Translations under genes and position numbers: made by a program
Assembly (NCBI GenBank): GCA_017960415.1
Contig: JAGCZE010000031.1
Location: forward strand, 1-8,559
Origin: Lachnospiraceae bacterium
GTDB lineage: Bacteria; Bacillota_A; Clostridia; Lachnospirales; Lachnospiraceae
DNA: 8,559 nt
Direction of reading: 5' to 3'
The notes under the pieces: generated by a model
What the model saw: only the letters and a program-made list of their open reading frames with translations
Databases searched by the model: none
What the model was told of the DNA's origin: nothing
Part shown: positions 1 through 6,367 of the stretch, in pieces
How the letters are laid out: each line of letters starts with the position of its first letter
How positions within the stretch are numbered: the first letter of the stretch is position 1

Positions 1-36
1 GTAACCGACGTAACCGACGTAACCGACGTAACCGAC
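1..36 (+). repeat. Perfect 9-bp tandem repeat, 4 copies (Val-Thr-Asp)
   Basis: GTAACCGAC occurs four times without a mismatch at 1-9, 10-18, 19-27 and 28-36, and the array may continue left of the window. The unit is a multiple of three and encodes Val-Thr-Asp in the acidic protein. Copy-number change would therefore alter protein length without breaking the frame. Identity at synonymous positions suggests recent slippage-type expansion. Confidence 0.9.
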
Positions 37-870
37 GAAGAAGATGAGCCGCTGACAGACGACGACCTGATGTCGCTGCTCGATTCGGAGGAGCCGGAAG
101 ACGAAGAGTACAGCCTGACGGAAGATGGAGACAGCTTCGAGGAAGACGAAGAAGACAGTCTGACAGATGAAGAAGATGACCTTCTGACAGAAGAGGAAGA
201 TGAGCCGCTGACAGATGACGATCTGATGTCGCTGCTTGATTCGGAGGAGACTTCGGACGGATTGGATGAAGACGAGGAAGAGGAAGATATGGATGATCTG
301 ATTTCCTGGGATGATATCGTTGATGATCTTGAAGAGGATTTGACTGAAGACAAAGACGATCTTGGGGATCTGACCGAAGATCGGGAAGACGATGAAGACC
401 GGAATACTGCCGATGCAGAAGATTATGATAGTACGGATGACGATCAGGAAGACGACGATGAAGATGACGACGATGACGACTTCGTAGTCGATGACGAGCC
501 CGAAATGACCGACGATGATGTTTTCGGAGCTGATTTTGGTTCTGATGACACCGGAGAGAAATTGAGTGATGATACCGATGAAAACGGTGAGGACGAGGAT
601 GATGAAGATGACTTCGACTTCTCCAGCCTGTTTGAGATCGATGAAGATGATGAAGACACGGATTCGTCGGATGACGACGATTTCGATATCATGGCTCTGT
701 TAAGGTCTGAGGCGAAGGAATCAACCGATAAAAAGAAAGAAGACAAGTCGGGGCATTTAGAGGATCTGTCGGAACTTGTCGCACCCGGAGAAGTAGCGGA
801 TGTTACACTCGAAGAGCTGGCTGAGGTTGTGGCTCTTCTGAGGAAAATGAAGAAAAAACAGGCAATATGA
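1..870 (+). CDS. Highly acidic, probably disordered repeat protein (5' end outside window)
   Basis: The reading frame is open from base 1 and ends at TGA 868-870. The first in-window ATG (70) lies inside repeated sequence, so the true start is upstream and 289 residues are visible. By my count of the 266 residues from that ATG, about 49% are Asp or Glu. Most of the chain is low-complexity and predicted disordered. Short hydrophobic islands sit in the acid background: two near-identical copies of EDEPLTDDDLMSLLDSEE (40-93 and 196-249), a variant DIMALLRSEA (685-714), and patches with LISWDDIV and FSSLFEID. The last 40 residues differ: a likely helix (LEDLSELV, LEELAEVVALL) ends in a basic KMKKKQ tail. 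No signal peptide or membrane segment is visible, but the N terminus is missing. The STAS gene follows after 19 bases, so co-transcription is likely. Function is unknown; a cytoplasmic scaffold or binding hub, or a cation-binding protein, would fit. I am sure it is coding and unsure of its role. Confidence 0.8.
   Translation, partial: VTDVTDVTDVTDEEDEPLTDDDLMSLLDSEEPEDEEYSLTEDGDSFEEDEEDSLTDEEDDLLTEEEDEPLTDDDLMSLLDSEETSDGLDEDEEEEDMDDLISWDDIVDDLEEDLTEDKDDLGDLTEDREDDEDRNTADAEDYDSTDDDQEDDDEDDDDDDFVVDDEPEMTDDDVFGADFGSDDTGEKLSDDTDENGEDEDDEDDFDFSSLFEIDEDDEDTDSSDDDDFDIMALLRSEAKESTDKKKEDKSGHLEDLSELVAPGEVADVTLEELAEVVALLRKMKKKQAI
40..249 (+). repeat. Direct repeat of an 18-residue acidic/hydrophobic unit, 156 bp apart
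   Basis: Bases 40-93 and 196-249 encode the same 18 residues (EDEPLTDDDLMSLLDSEE) and differ only at a few third-codon positions. The offset is 156 bases, or 52 codons. This is an internal duplication in the acidic protein that kept the protein sequence while synonymous sites drifted. A shorter relative (acidic run, then D-I-M-A-L-L-R-S-E) lies at 670-711. Confidence 0.85.
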
Positions 871-875
871 GTAAC

Positions 876-880
876 AGGAG
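876..880 (+). promoter_or_regulatory. Ribosome binding site of the STAS gene
   Basis: AGGAG, nine bases before the ATG at 890 and just after the stop codon of the acidic gene. It fixes the STAS start. Confidence 0.8.
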
Positions 881-889
881 AAATTAAAA

Positions 890-1201
890 ATGGCCGGAAA
901 ACTTGATATCAAGCTAATCAACAGGGGAAACGAAGGAGAACTGCTGCTGAGCGGGAAACTGGATGCTCAGACCGCCGATGATTCCCAGATTTATTTTGAT
1001 GAGGTATCTGAGCGGTTTGATCATCTGATACTGAACATGGCGGGACTCACCTATGTTTCGAGCGCGGGCTTAAGGGTCCTGAAGCATATTCATCTGAAAA
1101 TGCATCATCAGGGCGGAATGCTCTCGGTAAAAAATGTGAATGAAAATATCATGGAAGTATTTGAAATCACCGGATTAGCGGGGATGTTGAACCTTATATG
1201 A
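890..1201 (+). CDS. STAS-domain anti-sigma factor antagonist (SpoIIAA/RsbV-like)
   Basis: This 103-residue protein consists of a single STAS domain, the usual length for stand-alone anti-anti-sigma factors. Visible hallmarks are an N-terminal strand pair ending in LSGKLDAQTA (residues 20-29), then LILNMAGLTYVSSAGLRVL (46-64), and a C-terminal region ending EITGLAGMLNL. Ser58 in the Y-V-S-S-A-G-L loop aligns with the serine phosphorylated by the cognate anti-sigma kinase in SpoIIAA and RsbV; Ser57 replaces the usual Asp before it. In the family, the dephosphorylated form captures an anti-sigma kinase, and a PP2C phosphatase restores activity. AGGAG at 876-880 lies nine bases before the ATG, which supports the start. 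It sits 19 bases after the acidic gene and 62 before the exoprotein gene. No RsbW-type kinase, PP2C phosphatase or sigma factor is in the window, so the partners are unknown. Family assignment is strong; the pathway is inference. Confidence 0.92.
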   Translation: MAGKLDIKLINRGNEGELLLSGKLDAQTADDSQIYFDEVSERFDHLILNMAGLTYVSSAGLRVLKHIHLKMHHQGGMLSVKNVNENIMEVFEITGLAGMLNLI

Positions 1202-1250
1202 CAGCTTTCGGGCAACTTAAAGCATGATCATAAAAAAGTATCGGATTTCA

Positions 1251-1255
1251 GGGAG
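1251..1255 (+). promoter_or_regulatory. Ribosome binding site of the giant exoprotein gene
   Basis: GGGAG, eight bases before the ATG at 1264. It favours this start over the in-frame Met10 and Met16 codons. The 62-base gap before the gene (1202-1263) holds no promoter or terminator that I can support. Confidence 0.7.
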
Positions 1256-1263
1256 TATTAGGA

Positions 1264-4200
1264 ATGACCGGAACGGATAAAAAAACTGCTATGCATTCAT
1301 TACGCAGAATGACGGATGTCGTGGGAAAAATTAGGAAGCATTTCCTCACGAAGCGTGTTCTGTGTGTTTGCCTTGCGATCATTTTTACCGTAGGACTTTT
1401 GCCCGGGGGAATGTTAGGCGGTATGTACGACGGGATCAAAGCAGAAGGTGCCGCTGTGACCAATTCGTATATTCTCGAGACCACTACGGGAATTAACGAC
1501 GGATCCGGGATCGAATTCTTTGAGATAATATTTACCGATACCCAGAATATAAAGCGCAAACAGTATATTTTCCCGAACGAGGATTCACTGATGATCGGAA
1601 GGCTGCTGGTCGCGCAGTACGACTCGGATCTGAAGATCAATAATGAAGTCAGCAGCTATCTGAAATACGATCCGCTTACAAACTGGGACAAAACCGGCGA
1701 CGGCTCGGGACTGCGGTCTTATCATACGGATCAGTTCTTTTTTACAACAGAATATCCGGTAAAGAGTGTTGATCAGATAGACGCATTCATGGGCGATGAG
1801 GGTGTCTGGACATGTCAGGGACTGCGCCTGTTCGAGGTAGATGAGATTTACGGGCTCACGATGGCCGGAACATGGTCTGAAACCTGGTATATCGATTTTG
1901 CCGGAACAATGATCGCAGAAATAACGAATGCCGATTATAACTGGTCGGACAGTGAGCCTTCATACCTTCATATGAGCCGTAATGCTGATCTTGTAACCGA
2001 TTTTAAGGGCAAAGATTATGCAATTCACGAATCCCAGGCCAAAAACGAACTTGCTTTCAGATTTGATTTTGCGGATATGTACGGTGCGGGCTTTGACACA
2101 CTTGTAAATGAACATACCGAGAACAAGGCCGATCTGATGCATATGGGCATCACGGAAAACCTGACTCTGAATATAATGTATACCGACATTTATGATGAGA
2201 CAAGATTCCTGTACCTGCCGGTTATTACAGAGGCGGTTTACTGGGCATATATGAAGGGAATTACAAGTCCCGTGCTCGGTATCGGCCAGCAGGGCGGTTC
2301 CATGGCCTTCAGCGCCGAACTGCCCGATATTAAGATGACTGCGGATGATAAGGGCAGGCTCAGACCTGCCATCACAGATATCAGCTGTACCCTCGGCAGT
2401 AAAGGGGCTATAGAGGCTGCAGGGATCAAAGAAACCGGATTCAGCGATAAAGAAGACCTCAAGAAGCGTCAGGAAAAAAGGAAAAAGGACAGTGAGTCCG
2501 ATGATATAAACCTGACCTGTGTTGCGATCTATTCTATGCAGCAGTCGGCTGTCCTTCCCAAGGCCGAAGGAGCGATGCTGAAGTATGATTTTACGGGTAA
2601 ACCCTGCCTGTACCAGCTGGCGACCGGTACCGAAGGAATGAAATATTTCGCCGGCAATACAGCCAAATTATCACTGAAGGAATATGATGAAAGAGATCTG
2701 AAGGTAAAGGACAATAACGAATATTACATGATCGAGCTTGAAACGGATGATATGGCCGGAGCGGGCACGAGTGCTGACCTTACGCTGGTCCTCAAATATA
2801 ACGATCTGTCAAAGCGGGAGCGCGTAAGTTCTCCGATTTCCATTATGGAAGCAACGAGGAACTATTACGGCTATTGGCCCGCAAGTGATCCTGATTACGG
2901 CTACAAACAGGGTACCGCAAGCGGTAATACCATACGTTTTATTGTGAGCCTGAAGGATGTGGATCATTTTACCGGACTTACGCTGCAGCTTGCCGGTAAT
3001 TCAAGTGATGATTATCAGTTCAAACATATGAATATCTACGAGCTGAAGAGCTTCAGCGAGAGAAAAGCCGTATGGATGGACAGCTCAAAGAACGGCATGC
3101 AGACCCATGTGGATATCTACCGCAGTTATGAGGGAACAGCAACTTCCATCAAGCTGCTGAATCTCGAAGAGCAGGCTCTTATACAGCAGGGAGATATCGT
3201 ACCGATAGATTTTATTTCTTCAAAGGTCGGGGAACTGGATGATACCAAGTGGGATGTCGATAAATATTCGGTTTCCTACGCGGATGCAATGCAGAACTTC
3301 GGATTTACGAAGGAACGCAAGACCTATGAGGTCACAGTCAAGGTATTTGACGATGTCGTTGCGACAGATGATTACGGAAATGCCGTATCAAGCGGTGGCA
3401 ACGGTGATGCCGGGTCAGAGAACCTGTTCTATTTCCAGCTGATCTTCCAGAACGGTTCAAGTGCTTACGTACAGGCAAACCAGCAGCTTGAAGGCGATAA
3501 ATTCGTTTCGGGACAGTCCGCGACCTTCAGGATCAGCACCAACCAGGATTACGGAGAGATCATATCCATACGTATCATTCCCGATGATATTTCAGAGCGA
3601 AACCATAAGTACGATAAACTTCGTATTGATTCGATAGAGGTTATAGAGATTGCTTCCGCAGGCACCCATAAATGCTGGGTTGCCGAAAATGTAGGATGGA
3701 TCGGTGTGCCTTATACCGAGGAACAGGAAAAGAACGGCATTATCGGTAAAGAGGGCAGAAGCGCGGCAGAAGTGGTACATGTGGTCAATATTGACTATAC
3801 TACCTATGTGGCCCAGCTTGAATTTGCTATCCATACCAATGAAAGCACACAGGATGCAGCCAAGGACAAGAACGGAAACGTTGTGGAATCATCGGGACAG
3901 TTCCGCGGCAAGCTCTGGGGCAAGATCAATTACATCAACCTGAAGGGTGAGCATAAGGAGATCGACAAGATAGATATTGTTTCGGCAATGTACGAATACA
4001 TGAACAAAAAGTCTTCGCCTGCCGCCGGCGGTTCTGTCAGCGATCCTTCCTACATGTTCAGGGAAAAGCAGACCGACAGGTTCTTAGTCAATATCTCGGA
4101 TGTTTCGAAGCTGATATCCATCGAAATGTATGCAACTCAGATGGATGATATGTATACATGGAATATCGGCAGTATTTCGGTCAGTCTTGTCACCGAAAAG

Positions 4201-6252
4201 GGCAAGCTGAAACTCAATGTATACGGAGAGTATGAGTATCAGAGATCGAAGCCGGCCGAGCTGCTTTGCACCCAGTTGAGCGAGACCACGCCTGCGTACC
4301 AGCAAAAGCTGAAAAAGAACGGTGCGGTAAAGATCGATATCCCGTTTACGGATAATGAGATCAAGATCACCAATGAATACGGGACCGCGATATCGGCTCT
4401 TACACGTGAGCCCGCATCCCAGAATGATGAACTGAATGTATTTGTATTCCCTTCGGTAGGCCTCGACGGCAACGATCCGAGCGAATACGATCTGATACCG
4501 ACATTGTACTATTCCCATCTGAACGGCGGCATGTACGAGACCGGAGTCCAAAAGATGAACAGGTACCTCCCTGACGGCACTCTGCCCATTGACAGGCCGG
4601 TATTCTATGCACTCGGACTGCGTGCTTCATGTATGACGGATCTTAACAGGCTGATCCTTGCCCCGAATTCTCCGAGGGCAACTGTGGCCAGGATCGACTA
4701 TGCCATTGTTCAGCAGGTTAGAAACAATGTTGTTGTCGCAAATTATTTTATTGACTATGGCCATGACAATGCTTTCATGATACATGAGAAGTACCCGTCC
4801 ACAAATGTGACCTCGATTGGCTATCAGGACGAACAGGTTGTAACGCTTCAGTTCGGCGAGGCAACCGCCGAGAGGAATCTTGTGGCCGAGAGACAGGATA
4901 TTGCCGTAGCGCTCGTATATAGGACCGCAGGCGATCCTTCGGGTACAAAGCTTGTTACTCCGTATATTTATCTGACGGATCAGGAAATAAACAGTATCAG
5001 GGCCGGACAGGTAGCGGAACTTGTATTTGACAGGATGTTCATAGGAGAAGTCGTCGGCGTCCGTGTGGCTTCGGTAGGAAATATTGAGGCCAATATTGAC
5101 GCTGCAAGCGTCGCGATATACCAGAAGGATGTTGTCGGAAAGCGTACCAGAACGGGCTATTACAGCTTCGGAAACAGCATGACGGTAAAAATGTCTGCCG
5201 ATGATATGAGACAGACCGCCGTTTCTTATGATGATCCCGATGCTGTCAGATCCGTAACACTGACTTTCAAAACATCCGCGGCATCCGATGCTTATGAGAG
5301 CGGTACATCGGATCCTGTCTGGATGCGTCTGTGGTACGCAACAGATTCGGAAGGCAATATGGACTATATCGAAAAGAGCGACATACGTAAATATCTGACC
5401 GACGGAAGCACCAATTTCCTGACCGGCAGGACACAATCGGTAAGATTCCTGGTTAAGGGTGCCGCGTCGCTGCGCAGGATCCAGATCGAACCCAGAAGCG
5501 CCGGAAACATCGGAAATGCAGGCTGGAGCATCGACAGCATCACAGCCCAGCTTGAAAATGGGGAGCCGGTTGTCAGAACTGTCGGGGCACGTATTTACGA
5601 AAATAAACCCAGAGCCATAACTCTGGCAAACATTACGGTCTCGGCAAGAGTTGCATATTATAATCCTTCAAGAGACGCCGATGATACAACAAGCGTTGAT
5701 ATGGACGGAATAAAGCTGATCATTCAGCCCGAGAAACAGTTTACCGTTATTTCCGAAGCAGCAGGTTCGGATATGGGCTGCGACGTATATGCTGTCGAGA
5801 TCACGACAGACGGATATATGAGCGGAAAGCTGACCGATTGCGTATATGTTAACGATAATTGGTTCATCTTTACGCCGCCCCTGCTGACACAGACCAAATA
5901 TTACCGGATCGTTGTCGAATCGCTGGAGGTTTCGACTTCGAAGCTTCAGATCGATCTGACCGTAAACGGTGTGGAGCCTACGCCTACACCGACGCCGGAA
6001 CCCACACCGGAACCCACACCTGAGCCGACGCCGGAGCCTGAGGCAACACCTGCAGCGGAACCCACCGCAGAGCCTGAGACAACACCTACTGCGGAGCCTA
6101 CTAAGGAGGCTGAAGCAACACCTACCGCGGAGCCTACTAAGGAGGCTGAAGCAACACCCACTGCGGTGCCCACACAGGAGCCGGCACAGGAACCTGAAGC
6201 TGCGACTGTAGATCAGCCGACTCAGGAACCCGAACCGACACCGGCGGGTTAA
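1264..6252 (+). CDS. Giant exported protein with about seven PLAT-like beta modules and a Pro/Thr/Glu tail
   Basis: This 1662-residue protein is probably exported by Sec. A basic stretch (residues 15-31, RRM...GKIRKHFLTKR) precedes a hydrophobic core (32-46, VLCVCLAIIFTVGLL). AEGAA at 60-64 is a plausible cleavage site; without cleavage the core would act as a membrane anchor. The rest is beta-rich, with divergent modules of about 100-130 residues near 68-198, 487-595, 688-796, 846-978, 1055-1152, 1190-1287 and 1329-1430. Several open with a strand followed by a G-A-G-T or S-G-T-like loop (499-502, 1346-1348) and close with W-x-[IL]-x-S-I (966-971, 1421-1426), as PLAT/LH2 domains do. A different beta domain spans about 1450-1569. 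Residues 1571-1662 form a PTPEP-type tail. I see no LPxTG motif, C-terminal membrane helix, SLH or cell-wall-binding repeat, and no enzyme motif. Adhesion, scaffolding or lipid/glycan binding are possible, but the function is unknown. The lipoprotein gene downstream is a likely partner. Confidence 0.9.
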   Translation: MTGTDKKTAMHSLRRMTDVVGKIRKHFLTKRVLCVCLAIIFTVGLLPGGMLGGMYDGIKAEGAAVTNSYILETTTGINDGSGIEFFEIIFTDTQNIKRKQYIFPNEDSLMIGRLLVAQYDSDLKINNEVSSYLKYDPLTNWDKTGDGSGLRSYHTDQFFFTTEYPVKSVDQIDAFMGDEGVWTCQGLRLFEVDEIYGLTMAGTWSETWYIDFAGTMIAEITNADYNWSDSEPSYLHMSRNADLVTDFKGKDYAIHESQAKNELAFRFDFADMYGAGFDTLVNEHTENKADLMHMGITENLTLNIMYTDIYDETRFLYLPVITEAVYWAYMKGITSPVLGIGQQGGSMAFSAELPDIKMTADDKGRLRPAITDISCTLGSKGAIEAAGIKETGFSDKEDLKKRQEKRKKDSESDDINLTCVAIYSMQQSAVLPKAEGAMLKYDFTGKPCLYQLATGTEGMKYFAGNTAKLSLKEYDERDLKVKDNNEYYMIELETDDMAGAGTSADLTLVLKYNDLSKRERVSSPISIMEATRNYYGYWPASDPDYGYKQGTASGNTIRFIVSLKDVDHFTGLTLQLAGNSSDDYQFKHMNIYELKSFSERKAVWMDSSKNGMQTHVDIYRSYEGTATSIKLLNLEEQALIQQGDIVPIDFISSKVGELDDTKWDVDKYSVSYADAMQNFGFTKERKTYEVTVKVFDDVVATDDYGNAVSSGGNGDAGSENLFYFQLIFQNGSSAYVQANQQLEGDKFVSGQSATFRISTNQDYGEIISIRIIPDDISERNHKYDKLRIDSIEVIEIASAGTHKCWVAENVGWIGVPYTEEQEKNGIIGKEGRSAAEVVHVVNIDYTTYVAQLEFAIHTNESTQDAAKDKNGNVVESSGQFRGKLWGKINYINLKGEHKEIDKIDIVSAMYEYMNKKSSPAAGGSVSDPSYMFREKQTDRFLVNISDVSKLISIEMYATQMDDMYTWNIGSISVSLVTEKGKLKLNVYGEYEYQRSKPAELLCTQLSETTPAYQQKLKKNGAVKIDIPFTDNEIKITNEYGTAISALTREPASQNDELNVFVFPSVGLDGNDPSEYDLIPTLYYSHLNGGMYETGVQKMNRYLPDGTLPIDRPVFYALGLRASCMTDLNRLILAPNSPRATVARIDYAIVQQVRNNVVVANYFIDYGHDNAFMIHEKYPSTNVTSIGYQDEQVVTLQFGEATAERNLVAERQDIAVALVYRTAGDPSGTKLVTPYIYLTDQEINSIRAGQVAELVFDRMFIGEVVGVRVASVGNIEANIDAASVAIYQKDVVGKRTRTGYYSFGNSMTVKMSADDMRQTAVSYDDPDAVRSVTLTFKTSAASDAYESGTSDPVWMRLWYATDSEGNMDYIEKSDIRKYLTDGSTNFLTGRTQSVRFLVKGAASLRRIQIEPRSAGNIGNAGWSIDSITAQLENGEPVVRTVGARIYENKPRAITLANITVSARVAYYNPSRDADDTTSVDMDGIKLIIQPEKQFTVISEAAGSDMGCDVYAVEITTDGYMSGKLTDCVYVNDNWFIFTPPLLTQTKYYRIVVESLEVSTSKLQIDLTVNGVEPTPTPTPEPTPEPTPEPTPEPEATPAAEPTAEPETTPTAEPTKEAEATPTAEPTKEAEATPTAVPTQEPAQEPEAATVDQPTQEPEPTPAG
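1465..5553 (+). repeat. About seven divergent beta-sandwich protein repeats (PLAT/LH2-like)
   Basis: Aligning the exoprotein with itself by eye gives modules at 1465-1857, 2722-3048, 3325-3651, 3799-4197, 4426-4719, 4831-5124 and 5248-5553. The best shared part is the second half. It has a strand of the type S-x-x-F-x-V (SATFRIS, TDRFLVN, SVRFLVK, TIRFIVS), a loop, then L-x-x-I-x-I (GEIISIRI, SKLISIEM, ASLRRIQI). After a variable loop comes W-x-I-x-S-I (TWNIGSISV, GWSIDSITA, LRIDSIEV). First halves carry a strand and a Gly-rich loop (MAGAGTSADL, YESGTSDPVW, GDAGSENLFY). There is no repeat at DNA level, so the duplications are old. The module at 4426-4719 and the first one are the weakest. PLAT resemblance is a motif judgement, not a search result. 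Confidence 0.55.
5974..6249 (+). repeat. Pro/Thr/Glu-rich C-terminal tail-coding repeats, including a 36-bp tandem unit
   Basis: The tail of the exoprotein begins with PTPTPEPTPEPTPEP-type units of six to twelve bases. It continues with a 36-base unit at 6082-6117, repeated at 6118-6153 with one visible difference, and a third partial copy starting at 6154. That unit encodes TPTAEPTKEAEA. Such tails are common in secreted Firmicutes proteins as extended spacers that may cross the wall or carry glycans. Here the tail is the extreme C terminus and leads into no visible anchor. Confidence 0.85.
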
Positions 6253-6367
6253 AACGGCCGGGAGTACGAAATTGCGGCTGCGACAGAGCATGGCATAAAA
6301 ACTTATGCAGCAACACAGACTTGGAACGATACCCGAAGTGATTATACGGAGGCATGATATTACGAAC
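6253..6367 (+). other. 115-base intergenic gap with weak hairpins
   Basis: The gap between the exoprotein stop and the lipoprotein start holds a 5-bp stem spanning the stop codon (CCGGC 6241-6245 with GCCGG 6257-6261). It also holds a small A+T-rich hairpin, GCATA/TATGC, at 6293-6308. Neither is followed by a T run, so I do not call a terminator. No convincing promoter boxes are present. GGAGG at 6348-6352 is the only clear signal. Confidence 0.4.
6348..6352 (+). promoter_or_regulatory. Ribosome binding site deciding the lipoprotein start
   Basis: GGAGG lies 15 bases before the ATG at 6368, a long spacing. An upstream in-frame ATG at 6305 has no such site and would add 21 residues in front of a textbook lipoprotein signal peptide. 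The out-of-frame ATG at 6354 is only one base away from GGAGG. I therefore prefer 6368. Confidence 0.65.

Noticed and set aside
444..746. Minus-strand frame encoding a serine-rich protein
   Set aside because: It is the reverse-strand image of Asp/Glu codon runs (GAT/GAC/GAA read as ATC/GTC/TTC or shifted to TCx). The serine runs have no other support and there is no ribosome binding site.
1187..1231. TTGAAC as a -35 box and the ATGATCAT palindrome before the exoprotein gene
   Set aside because: No -10 box lies at the right spacing, and an 8-base palindrome alone is not evidence of an operator.
4627..5436. 269-codon minus-strand frame inside the exoprotein gene
   Set aside because: It is a shadow frame fully inside a gene with consistent beta-rich protein repeats. 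The translation looks random, with scattered Cys and His, and has no recognisable domain.
5969..6211. Plus-strand frame rich in Arg and His in the tail region
   Set aside because: It is a +2 frame reading of the Pro/Thr/Glu repeats, where CCG/GAA repeats give Arg/His/Leu runs.
6272..6300. Possible promoter TTGCGG ... CATAAA before the lipoprotein gene
   Set aside because: Only about three of six and four of six bases match the sigma-A consensus, and spacing is imperfect. Such matches are expected by chance.
6305..6367. Upstream ATG extending the lipoprotein by 21 residues
   Set aside because: It would bury the signal peptide behind a non-signal extension and lacks a ribosome binding site. 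GGAGG at 6348-6352 points to 6368.
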